DNA of 13,031 bases, taken from Planctomycetota bacterium. Its GTDB lineage: Bacteria; Planctomycetota; PUPC01. The stretch is from the NCBI GenBank assembly GCA_003559755.1, contig PWKM01000146.1, forward strand, positions 1 through 13,031, given 5' to 3'. Below the pieces are notes generated by a model, which saw only the letters and a program-made list of their open reading frames with translations, did no database searches and was not told the DNA's origin. Below, one piece after another: positions 1 through 6,799 of the stretch (the first letter of the stretch is position 1; each line of letters opens with the position of its first letter). Position numbers and translations under genes: made by a program.

Positions 1-698
1 AACGAGTGGTCACCATCTCCGCCAACATCGCCGACCGGGACATGGGATCGATCGTGGCCGATATGCGGGAGGCACTGAACGACATCCCCATCCCGCGCGG
101 GTTCAGCATCGTCTTCGGCGGTGAATACGAGGAGCAGCAGGAGGCGTTCGCCGAGCTTCTGACCGGCCTGCTGCTCGCACTGTTCCTCGTGTACATGGTA
201 ATGGCCTGCCAGTACGAGTCGCTTCGCGATCCGTTCGTGGTCATGTTCTCCGTCCCGCTCGCGGTCATAGGCGTCGTGCTCATGCTGTTCCTGACGAGGA
301 CCTCGTTCAGTATTCAAGCATTCATCGGCTGCATCATGCTGGGCGGGATCGTGGTCAACAACGCGATTCTCCTGGTGGACCACACCAACCTGCTTCGCCG
401 GCGCGACGGCATGCCCCTGCGGGCGGCAATCGAGGAGGGGGGCCGCCGCCGGCTTCGCCCCATCCTGATGACCGCGCTGACCACCATACTCGGCCTCACC
501 CCGCTTGCCCTCGGCCTGGGCGAGGGCGGCGAGGCCCAGGCGCCGATGGCAAGGGCTGTCATCGGCGGCCTGATCAGCTCGACCGTCATCACCCTCGTCT
601 TCGTGCCCGTCGTCTATTCGCTGCTCGAGCACGGGTTCCGAAAACTCAAGGACACCGAGGAAACCGGTGCGTTCGTCGGCGCGGCGAGCGATGAGTAA
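1..698 (+). CDS. RND-family efflux transporter, inner-membrane subunit (C-terminal part, 5' end cut by window)
   Basis: This is the last 230 or so residues of a resistance-nodulation-division transporter, a proton-driven inner-membrane pump of the AcrB/MdtB/CusA type that exports substrates through an adaptor and a TolC channel. The frame is open to the left edge, so any start seen here (for example the GTG at 6) is not the true start. The first 50 residues look like the end of the second porter domain (a G-E-Y-E-E-Q-Q-E-A-F stretch). They are followed by five hydrophobic segments equivalent to TM8-TM12, with family landmarks VYMVMACQYES, GGIVVNNAILLVDHTNLLRR, RRLRPILMTALTTILG and a final TLVFVPVVYSLLE. 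The residues that separate drug exporters from metal exporters lie upstream, so the substrate is not assignable. The gene ends 39 bp before the likely TolC start, so the two are almost certainly cotranscribed. Confidence 0.95.
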   Translation, partial: RVVTISANIADRDMGSIVADMREALNDIPIPRGFSIVFGGEYEEQQEAFAELLTGLLLALFLVYMVMACQYESLRDPFVVMFSVPLAVIGVVLMLFLTRTSFSIQAFIGCIMLGGIVVNNAILLVDHTNLLRRRDGMPLRAAIEEGGRRRLRPILMTALTTILGLTPLALGLGEGGEAQAPMARAVIGGLISSTVITLVFVPVVYSLLEHGFRKLKDTEETGAFVGAASDE

Positions 699-737
699 TT
701 ACCCCCGAAAACGAGCCCAGATTTCATGAGGTCCGTT

Positions 738-2354
738 ATGCTGGAGAAACATTCGCTGCTGGATGCGCTGGCGCGCGGCCGATTCGTCGGTGGGCTGCTT
801 GCGGCTCTTGTTGTCGCTGGATGCGCCGGCGTGTCGAACCGGGCTAATGACGACTCCGCCCGGACGTTCGCCCCCCGGGCCGTCCCCGCCGAGGGCGAAG
901 CCCTGATGCCCGACGAACGGCCGGAGAAACCGGAGATCGCGGAGACCGGGCCGGTCCAACTCACCGTCATCGACGCCGTTCTCGTCGGCCTGCAGAATAA
1001 CCGGGCGCTCCGCGTCCAACGGGCGACGCCGGCAATTCTGCAAACTCGGGAGGAATGGGAACGGGCCGCCTTCGACCCGGTATTCAGGGCGGCGGCGTCG
1101 CTATCTGAAGAGCGCGGTCAGACCCCGGCAGGATTTGACACCCGCACTACGACCCTGCGCGGCGATGCCGGGATCGGCCAGTATTTCCCCTCGGGGACCG
1201 ACATCGAACTGGGAGCGGATGCCCGGCAGCTTCGGGGCGACATCACACAGAACACGGTCGGAATCGGCCTGACCGTCACCCAGGCGCTCCTCCGCGGTCG
1301 AGGCACCGGGGTCAACCTCGCCGCTCTTCGACAGGCGCAGGTGGACACGCTGAGGTCTGAGTACGAGCTGCGTGGTTTCGCCGAGGCGCTCGCCGCCGAG
1401 ATCGAGCTGACCTGCTGGGACTATTACCTGGCCGAGCGCAAGGTCGAGATTTTCGAGAGGTCGCTCGAACTGGCCCGCGACCAGCTCCAGATCGCCGAGG
1501 AGCGCGTCCGGGTCGGCCAGGTGGCCGAGACCGAGCTGGCCGCCGCACGGGCCGAGGTCGCACTGCGCAGGGAAGACCTGATCAACGCGCGCAGCCGGAC
1601 AGAGATCGTCCGCCTCGAACTCCTCCGGCTCACCAACCCCCGGGGCGAGACGCTGTGGGACCGGGAGGTGATACTGGAGGCGAGGCCGGAGGTGGTTCCG
1701 ACCGAGCTCGACGAGATCGAAGACCACGTCAACCTGGCGATGCAGATGCGGCCCGACCTGAACGAAGCGCGGCTGCGCGTCCGCCGCGGCGACCTCGAAC
1801 TGGTCAGGACCAGGAACGGCCTGCTGCCCAAGCTAGACCTGTTCGTGGCCCTGGGTATGACCGGCTACGCCGAATCGTTCGGGGCAGCCGCCGGGCGGAT
1901 TTCACGCGAGTACTACGACGCCACGGTCGGGCTCGCTCTGGAGTTCCCGTTCAACAATCGGCGCGCCCGGTCCGACCACGAACGGGCGCGGCTCACCCGG
2001 GAGCAGTCGGCCGATGCGGTCGACAACCTGGAACAGCTCGTCCAGTTGGACATTCGAACGGCGATCATCGAGGCGAATCGGACCAGGGAACAGATCGCTG
2101 CCACCGAGGCGACCCGCGAGGCCCAGGAGGAGAAGGTCCGGGCCGAGGTGGAGAAGTTCCGGGTCGGCCGGTCCACCTCGATCCTGGTGGCCGCCGCGCA
2201 ACGCGACCTGGTCGCCAGCCAGGTCGCCGAGATCGAGTCGCTCGTCAATTTCCTCAAGGCGCTCACCCGGCTTTATCGGCTCGAGGGCTCGCTGCTGCTC
2301 CGCCGGGGCATCGCCGCCCCCGGACCGGCCGGGCCCGTGCCGTCTGTCGAGTGA
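738..2354 (+). CDS. TolC-family outer-membrane efflux lipoprotein
   Basis: Outer-membrane channel partner of the RND pump directly upstream. An ATG at 726 is in frame, but the ATG at 738 has TGAGG six bases upstream and is preferred, giving 538 residues. The N-terminus carries a basic/hydrophobic signal ending in V-A-G-C, with Cys29 as the predicted lipidated residue, as in OprM/NodT-type TolC proteins. The rest is rich in Glu, Arg, Ala and Leu with long heptad-like helices (for example AEIELTCWDYYLAERKVEIF and, later, the NRTREQIAATEATREAQEE stretch). Two similar halves are visible, each with helical hairpin and beta-barrel-like stretches, as in the outer membrane efflux protein family (PF02321). 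The conserved FRVGRSTSILVAAAQRDL stretch near the C-terminus matches the usual F-x-x-G-x-x-x-x-x-x-x-L-x-x-Q-x-x-L pattern. It ends 17 bp before the stop of a convergent gene, with no clear terminator in the gap. Confidence 0.93.
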   Translation: MLEKHSLLDALARGRFVGGLLAALVVAGCAGVSNRANDDSARTFAPRAVPAEGEALMPDERPEKPEIAETGPVQLTVIDAVLVGLQNNRALRVQRATPAILQTREEWERAAFDPVFRAAASLSEERGQTPAGFDTRTTTLRGDAGIGQYFPSGTDIELGADARQLRGDITQNTVGIGLTVTQALLRGRGTGVNLAALRQAQVDTLRSEYELRGFAEALAAEIELTCWDYYLAERKVEIFERSLELARDQLQIAEERVRVGQVAETELAAARAEVALRREDLINARSRTEIVRLELLRLTNPRGETLWDREVILEARPEVVPTELDEIEDHVNLAMQMRPDLNEARLRVRRGDLELVRTRNGLLPKLDLFVALGMTGYAESFGAAAGRISREYYDATVGLALEFPFNNRRARSDHERARLTREQSADAVDNLEQLVQLDIRTAIIEANRTREQIAATEATREAQEEKVRAEVEKFRVGRSTSILVAAAQRDLVASQVAEIESLVNFLKALTRLYRLEGSLLLRRGIAAPGPAGPVPSVE

Positions 2355-2371
2355 CGCTCCCCGGCTGAGAC

Positions 2372-3319
2372 TTATCCCGCCTCGCCGCGGGCTATCTCCC
2401 GCGACACTTTGAGGGCAGCGAACGGGCCGATGATGAGGACTACCACCAACAGAACGGCCCGGTCCAGCACGGACGCGAGCACACTGGTCTCGGCACCGAC
2501 TCCCACGGCGATGCTGCCCAGGACGATCGCTCCGTCGCGGATGCCCAGCGCCCCCGGGGTGAAACTGAGGACCGTGCCCAGTTGGGTAACCACCCCGACC
2601 AGCACGCATCCTGCAAAGCTCAGCGGGTGGCCGAGGGCAAGGTACACGACAAACAGCCGGGTGGCGTTCAGTCCGATCCCCCCGATAACGATGCCGGCCA
2701 CCTTTGCCAGCAAGCGAGGCGAGCTCCGGAGCTCATCCCAGCCATGATGCACCGTCCCCCAAATCGCCCGGAAGCCCGACTCGGCGGGCGGCCCGGAAGG
2801 TTTCGGGCTCAGGGTCAACAGAAGAATTGAACACAGGGCGACCGCCGCCATCACAATAAAGGCCGGCCACGACATGACTCCCGTGGAACTTCGCATCCAG
2901 ACGAGCACGACCATTGCCGCCAGAGCGTTCATCAGCGCGTTGATCACATGGATCACCGCCATCGCACTGGCGAACCGGGCGAACGGCATCCCCTCAACCT
3001 GTTTGTAATATGTCGCCCGAAGGGCCATCCCGCTCAAGGACGGGAGGAAGTGGTTCATTAATGTGCTCGCAAACCCCAGCGAGGCCCACCGGCGAAAATT
3101 CAGCCAGGCACCGAGGTGCGCCCCGACAACCTGGTTCAGCAAGCCGACATAGAGTCCGTTGGCAACGGCGATCGGGAACAGGACGAGCAAGTAGATGGGG
3201 TTGAGCGAGAACGCGGCCGATACGCTCTCCCAGTTGCGGGCTACCCAGACCGCGCCCGCCGCGATGATCGCCAGGGCGACTGCGTAACCCACCAGGTTCC
3301 GAATTCGACTGCTGACCAT
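2372..3319 (-). CDS. Lysylphosphatidylglycerol synthase TM / YbhN-AglD family integral membrane protein
   Basis: A 315-residue protein that is hydrophobic along nearly its whole length, with about eight membrane segments. Two family landmarks are present: an N-H-F-L-P-S-L-S-G-M-A-L-R-A stretch near residue 90 and L-S-F-T-P-G-A-L-G-I-R-D-G near residue 255. Together these are the N-x-x-x-P...G...R and P-G-x-L-G-x-R-E/D signatures of the PF03706 family, which includes the membrane domain of MprF flippases, YbhN and archaeal AglD. It lacks the soluble aminoacyl-transferase domain of MprF, so lysyl-PG synthesis itself is not expected; lipid or glycolipid translocation is the usual inference. The ATG has GGAG eight bases upstream. 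It lies 57 bp downstream of the 2-epimerase gene on the same strand, which suggests a shared role in envelope glycan or lipid assembly. The family is clear, the substrate unknown. Confidence 0.85.
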   Translation of the reverse strand: MVSSRIRNLVGYAVALAIIAAGAVWVARNWESVSAAFSLNPIYLLVLFPIAVANGLYVGLLNQVVGAHLGAWLNFRRWASLGFASTLMNHFLPSLSGMALRATYYKQVEGMPFARFASAMAVIHVINALMNALAAMVVLVWMRSSTGVMSWPAFIVMAAVALCSILLLTLSPKPSGPPAESGFRAIWGTVHHGWDELRSSPRLLAKVAGIVIGGIGLNATRLFVVYLALGHPLSFAGCVLVGVVTQLGTVLSFTPGALGIRDGAIVLGSIAVGVGAETSVLASVLDRAVLLVVVLIIGPFAALKVSREIARGEAG

Positions 3320-3376
3320 TGTCCCGACTCCGCAGGTGGACCGCTCGCTCTCGGCTGCGGATGCACCGGCTACCGT

Positions 3377-4474
3377 TCAACTCTCGGTCCCGTATCCCAT
3401 CTCAACCAGCGCATCGGCGATCTCGGCCGAGGGGCTGGCTCTTTCTTCCGGCTCGAGCAGGGCACCGTTCATCGCCCCGTCGAGAAACCGGGACGCAACC
3501 TCATCATCGAAGCCCCAGAGGGCCGCATTTTCTCCCAGTCCGTCGGGCCGCTCCGTCACAGACCGGAGTACGAGAAGCGGCTTGCCGATGCAGGCGCACT
3601 CCTCCTGGATGCTCCCGCCGTCCGACAGGACCAGCCGGGCACCATACAACATAGCCCTAAAATCGGGATAGTCCAGCAGCCCGAGGCGAGTGACCGACGG
3701 GGCCAGCGTCCCGGCGAGCCCGGTGCGTTCCAGGGCGGACCGCGTCGGCTGATGCATCACGAACACCACCGGCATCATCTCGGCGACCCGGTTAACCAGT
3801 TCGACAACACGTCGCAGCCGGACCCTGCTCATCAGCGTCTCCACCCGGTGACAGGTGGCCAGCGCGAACGGGCCGTCGGGCACCGGGACCGATACCGGGA
3901 GCCCGCGGGCCAGCCGCAGGGCGTCTATGACGGTGTTGCCGCTCAAAGGTGCGATGCGGCCTCGCCCGCCGATTCTATCGAGTTGTTCAGCGGCCTGTCT
4001 GTTGGTCGGGAACAACACGTCGGCCCGCTTCGTACAATGGACGCGGATGAGCTCCTCGGGGAACGGGTCCCATCGGCGAAAACTCCGCAGCCCCGCCTCG
4101 ACGTGAGCCACTTCCAGCCCGGCGCCGCGGGCCAGCCAAAGCCCGAGCAACGTGCTGAGCGTGTCGCCGTGGATGAGGCAGATTCCACCGCCGGGGAAAA
4201 CCTCGCGCCGAAGGGCCCGGCGGCCCGTGACCGCCCGGCAGGCCGTGCGAAAAAACCAGGTGCCGGCCGCCCCCATCGATGCGATATCGTCGCCGTCGGC
4301 CCGCAGCCGAACGTCGGGTTCCGGAAGCCCGAAGCTCCGGCGGATGCCGGTTGTCAGCCGGATGTGCTGCCCCGAATCAACGTCGCGACAAGGGACGCCG
4401 CGCCGACGCAACTCCACCAGCACCGGGGCCATCTTGATGAACTGGGCCTTGGTGCCGGTGAAAAAGTGGATCAT
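3377..4474 (-). CDS. UDP-N-acetylglucosamine 2-epimerase family protein (WecB-like)
   Basis: A 365-residue GT-B-fold enzyme of the family that interconverts UDP-GlcNAc and UDP-ManNAc, usually feeding surface polysaccharide synthesis. Visible family motifs are HGDT at 102-105, HVEAGLRS at 124-131, PEE at 139-141, GNTVIDAL at 179-186, TCHRVE at 207-212, SDGGSIQEE at 284-292 and TERP at 307-310. These cover the Asp, two Glu and His regarded as catalytic in E. coli WecB. Two signatures deviate: the N-terminal G-T-R-P-E loop reads GTKAQ (7-11), and the usual H-x-N-P region reads HQPTR (241-245). This is therefore a divergent branch whose substrate may differ (other UDP-HexNAc sugars are possible). 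The ATG has GAGG eight bases upstream. It is followed at 57 bp by the YbhN-type membrane protein, probably in one transcript from the candidate promoter at 4522-4550. Confidence 0.85.
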   Translation of the reverse strand: MIHFFTGTKAQFIKMAPVLVELRRRGVPCRDVDSGQHIRLTTGIRRSFGLPEPDVRLRADGDDIASMGAAGTWFFRTACRAVTGRRALRREVFPGGGICLIHGDTLSTLLGLWLARGAGLEVAHVEAGLRSFRRWDPFPEELIRVHCTKRADVLFPTNRQAAEQLDRIGGRGRIAPLSGNTVIDALRLARGLPVSVPVPDGPFALATCHRVETLMSRVRLRRVVELVNRVAEMMPVVFVMHQPTRSALERTGLAGTLAPSVTRLGLLDYPDFRAMLYGARLVLSDGGSIQEECACIGKPLLVLRSVTERPDGLGENAALWGFDDEVASRFLDGAMNGALLEPEERASPSAEIADALVEMGYGTES

Positions 4475-4521
4475 CGGGCCGCCTCGTAACTGGCTTCACG
4501 GTGGAGACCACAACTGCTTGC

Positions 4522-4550
4522 ATTATCGGTCGCGGACAGCACACGGTGAA
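4522..4550 (-). promoter_or_regulatory. Candidate sigma-70 promoter for the 2-epimerase gene
   Basis: On the minus strand TTCACC (4545-4550) and GATAAT (4522-4527) are separated by exactly 17 bp, with the -10 about 48 bp upstream of the ATG at 4474. The -35 matches consensus at only four positions. This is pattern matching in a region with no other clear promoter, so confidence is modest. Confidence 0.35.
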
Positions 4551-4568
4551 GCCGCCTGCCTCGTGTAT

Positions 4569-4586
4569 CGGAGCGTCTTGGCTCCG
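4569..4586. other. Small perfect stem-loop between the desulfidase and 2-epimerase genes
   Basis: CGGAGC (4569-4574) and GCTCCG (4581-4586) form a perfect 6-bp GC-rich stem with a 6-base loop, just after the stop of the desulfidase gene (minus strand). There is no T-run on either side, so it is at most a weak terminator or a 3'-end stabiliser. Confidence 0.3.
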
Positions 4587-4602
4587 CCCCGGGCGGATCG
4601 GT

Positions 4603-5121
4603 TCATCCCTCCGGTTCAAGCCAGCCGTCGACCACGGCGAGTGCCGCCTCCGGTTCGCTGTCGACCATCCCGGCGATCGGCAGGTCGATCCCGCTCAGTT
4701 CAAACTCGTCCCGGATCTCCTCGATGAACGATCCGGTCCCGGGTCCGTATTCCTGCTTCCACGTCATCTCGACGCCGCACGCGGGCGAACCGTTCTTGCC
4801 CAACACGCCCAGGACGCGCACCCCGCACGAGCGGTATTGTTCGACCAGGTGGGCGATGTTCCGTGCCATCTGCCTCAGTTCGCGGCGAGCCGGCAGGGAG
4901 TCGAGCCCGCTTCGTATGTGAAGATGCCGTCGGTCAAGCCCCAGCAGCATTAGTTCGGGGCAGGGAAGTTGTACGATGCCGATTTCCCTTTCCATCAGAC
5001 CGTCGATCAGTCCGATAACCGTTGCGGGGACTTCGGCCGCGCCGGCTATGCGGGCGTTCTGATTGAGAGCACAATGCGGGACCCACACCACTTTCATCGA
5101 TCGACAATCGCCAAAATCCAT
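4603..5121 (-). CDS. TudS/DUF523-related putative desulfidase (CD3072-like)
   Basis: A small soluble protein of 172 residues. The frame is open further upstream, but the ATG at 5121 has AAGGAG with a 6-base spacer, whereas the in-frame ATG at 5097 has no ribosome binding site. Three conserved-looking cysteines lie in P-H-C-A-L-N-Q-N (Cys17), L-P-C-P-E (Cys54) and K-N-G-S-P-A-C-G (Cys115). The last resembles the S-P-S-C-G motif of the DUF523 family. In TudS, a thiouracil desulfurase of that family, three similarly spaced cysteines hold a [4Fe-4S] cluster that carries away sulfur. By analogy this protein may bind such a cluster and desulfurate a thiolated small molecule; the substrate is unknown. 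It lies 101 bp downstream of pgi on the same strand and may be read from the pgi promoter; I found no convincing promoter of its own. Confidence 0.72.
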   Translation of the reverse strand: MDFGDCRSMKVVWVPHCALNQNARIAGAAEVPATVIGLIDGLMEREIGIVQLPCPELMLLGLDRRHLHIRSGLDSLPARRELRQMARNIAHLVEQYRSCGVRVLGVLGKNGSPACGVEMTWKQEYGPGTGSFIEEIRDEFELSGIDLPIAGMVDSEPEAALAVVDGWLEPEG

Positions 5122-5222
5122 CTTTCGCTCCTTTTCGGTTTCGGCATCAAGCAATCGCCGAGGCAATTCCTTATCCGGCCCCGGCCCACATCGCTCCCCT
5201 CCCCTGCCCGGCCGCTCCGCGC

Positions 5223-6617
5223 CTATTTCATCTCATCGACCATCTCGTCGACGGACGACTCGGACCGTCCGGCCTGCTTGTTCATCACCCACTGCCTGGC
5301 CCGTTCATAATGCTTGCGCCCCATCAGCCCGTATGACAGCGCCTTGCCCGCCTCGACCCCCGGCTGATCGAAGGCATTGACGCCGTACAACTCGCCGCTG
5401 ATCGCCGCCTTGACCTCCAGCATATAGAGCAGTTGTCCGACCGAATAGGGATTTACCTCGGGCAGCGTGATCGTATAGTTCGGGCGCTGTGCATCGGTGA
5501 GCGCCAGAGTGGTGGCGATCCGTTCGTACTCGATGAGCTGGTTGAACGAGTGCCCGCCGATGTACCCGATCGCCTCGGTGCTCTCCCACGCGGGCGGAAT
5601 CGGTACCTCATCCTGGAAGTGCTGCACGGCCAGAAAGCAAATGACCTTGTCGTTCGGGCCTTCTCGGTACAGTTGCACCTGCGAATGCTGATCGGTCACC
5701 CCAGTGGCTCTCACCGGCGTGGGCCCGACGTCCGAAGTCTTGCCCAGACTTTCGGCCCAGAGCTGGCGATACCAATCGGTAATCTCGACCAGCCCGGTCG
5801 CATAAGGCATCATAACCGAGATTCGCTTGGCCTTCTGGTAGAGGATATACTCGACGGCCGCGGCCATATAAGCGTCGTTATCCACGGCCGATGGCGAGCT
5901 GCACCGGACTTGATCCGCCTGCGCCGCCCCGGCGAGCAAGGCATCGATGTCAATGCCCGCCAGGGCCGCAGGCAGCAGGCCGACCGGCGAGAGGACACTG
6001 AACCGGCCGCCGACGCCTGCCGGCACCTCGAGGGTGGCCCTGCACTCGGATTCGCCGATCCCCCGCAGCGTGCTCGGCCCGGCATCGGTGACTACGATGA
6101 CGTTATCCCTGAGATCACCATCCAGCAGGGACCGGATGAACAGGAACTGGGCCAGTGTCTCGACCGTAGTGCCCGACTTCGAAATGACCACGAACAGGGT
6201 CTTGGCCGGCTCGATCAGGTCGAATACGGCCTTGAGCCGGACCGGGTCAACGTTGTCCTCGATGTAGAGCCGGGGACCATTCCGCCGGGCGGGCGGCAGT
6301 TCGTTGTAGAGCGGGTGGCAGAGTGCGGACCGCAGCGCGATGGTGCCCAGTGCCGAGCCGCCGATCCCGAGGACCACCACGGCCCCGAACTGACCGGCGG
6401 CCTCGTTGGCGACCTGTTTTACCCGGGCCACATTCTCCTCGTCATACGGCAGGTCGAAGAAGGCAACCTCTCCGCTTTGCCGCAGGTTCGCCAATCGCTC
6501 ATGGCCGCGGGCCAACGGTTCCGAGAGTTCGGCAAGCTCGTTTTCGCTTACCCCGTGCTCCGGGCCGACGGCGTCGGCGCGAATGTTGCCGAAATCAAAT
6601 GCGATGTCGCTTTCCAA
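5223..6617 (-). CDS. pgi: Glucose-6-phosphate isomerase
   Basis: Cytoplasmic enzyme interconverting glucose 6-phosphate and fructose 6-phosphate in glycolysis and gluconeogenesis. The 464-residue length fits the short Bacillus-type class. Motifs in order: GIGGSALG (84-91), SKSGTT phosphate loop (146-151), GVGGRFSVLSPVG signature (201-213), WAESLGK with Glu289, TDQHSQ with His311, IGGHSFNQ around His356, and VNAFDQPGVEAGK ending in Lys425. Glu289, His311 and Lys425 correspond in order and spacing to the Glu/His/Lys catalytic set of the family. The start is TTG: AAGGAG lies seven bases upstream and no better ATG exists, so translation initiation may be held down. The gene is divergent from tRNA-Thr and shares a 76-bp promoter region with it. 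A putative desulfidase gene follows on the same strand. Confidence 0.96.
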   Translation of the reverse strand: MESDIAFDFGNIRADAVGPEHGVSENELAELSEPLARGHERLANLRQSGEVAFFDLPYDEENVARVKQVANEAAGQFGAVVVLGIGGSALGTIALRSALCHPLYNELPPARRNGPRLYIEDNVDPVRLKAVFDLIEPAKTLFVVISKSGTTVETLAQFLFIRSLLDGDLRDNVIVVTDAGPSTLRGIGESECRATLEVPAGVGGRFSVLSPVGLLPAALAGIDIDALLAGAAQADQVRCSSPSAVDNDAYMAAAVEYILYQKAKRISVMMPYATGLVEITDWYRQLWAESLGKTSDVGPTPVRATGVTDQHSQVQLYREGPNDKVICFLAVQHFQDEVPIPPAWESTEAIGYIGGHSFNQLIEYERIATTLALTDAQRPNYTITLPEVNPYSVGQLLYMLEVKAAISGELYGVNAFDQPGVEAGKALSYGLMGRKHYERARQWVMNKQAGRSESSVDEMVDEMK

Positions 6618-6628
6618 CGGCGTTCTCC

Positions 6629-6657
6629 TTGCAAATCAAAACGGAAGCGGCTAGACT
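6629..6657 (+). promoter_or_regulatory. Candidate tRNA-Thr promoter
   Basis: TTGCAA (6629-6634) and TAGACT (6652-6657) with a 17-bp spacer, which would start transcription about 30 bases before the tRNA. The -35 lies next to the pgi ribosome binding site on the other strand, and the -10 overlaps the candidate pgi -10. Confidence 0.4.
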
Positions 6658-6684
6658 ATATCAGATTTGAGTGCAGCGTGTCCA
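6655..6684 (-). promoter_or_regulatory. Candidate pgi promoter
   Basis: On the minus strand TGGACA (6679-6684) and TATAGT (6655-6660) are separated by 18 bp, with the -10 about 38 bp upstream of the TTG start. The -10 overlaps the proposed -10 of the divergent tRNA promoter. Both hexamers match the sigma-70 consensus at five of six positions. Confidence 0.45.
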
Positions 6685-6693
6685 ACAGTACAC

Positions 6694-6768
6694 GCCCGGG
6701 TGGCTCAGCGGTAGAGCAGGGCTTTCGTAAAGCTCAGGTCGCCGGTTCGAATCCGGCCCCGGGCTCCA
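6694..6768 (+). tRNA. tRNA-Thr (anticodon CGU)
   Basis: A complete 75-nt cloverleaf with encoded CCA. The acceptor arm is GCCCGGG pairing with CCCGGGC; the D-arm is GCTC/GAGC around AGCGGTA; the anticodon stem is GGGCT/AGCTC (one G-U pair). The loop TTCGTAA has anticodon CGT at 6726-6728, reading ACG threonine codons. The variable loop is five bases, and the T-arm is GCCGG/CCGGC around TTCGAAT. The discriminator base is T, followed by CCA at 6766-6768. ACG is a favoured Thr codon in high-GC genomes. The gene is transcribed against both flanking protein genes. Confidence 0.96.
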
Positions 6769-6799
6769 GTTCGAGTCCGAACCAACCTTCATTGTTTTT
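6769..6799 (+). terminator. Possible terminator after tRNA-Thr
   Basis: Immediately after CCA, GTTCG (6769-6773) and CGAAC (6778-6782) form a perfect 5-bp stem around AGTC. A T-rich stretch (TTGTTTTT, 6792-6799) follows about ten bases later and overlaps the end of the convergent membrane-protein gene. The hairpin is short and the T-run is displaced, so termination is uncertain. Confidence 0.3.

Noticed and set aside
3116..4489. 457-codon plus-strand open frame opposite the 2-epimerase
   Set aside because: Antisense to a gene with many family motifs; composition is Arg/Pro/Gln-rich and no ribosome binding site or domain is seen.
5122..5166. N-terminal extension of the desulfidase frame to 5166
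   Set aside because: The extra residues are charged and include the bases of the ribosome binding site used by the ATG at 5121.
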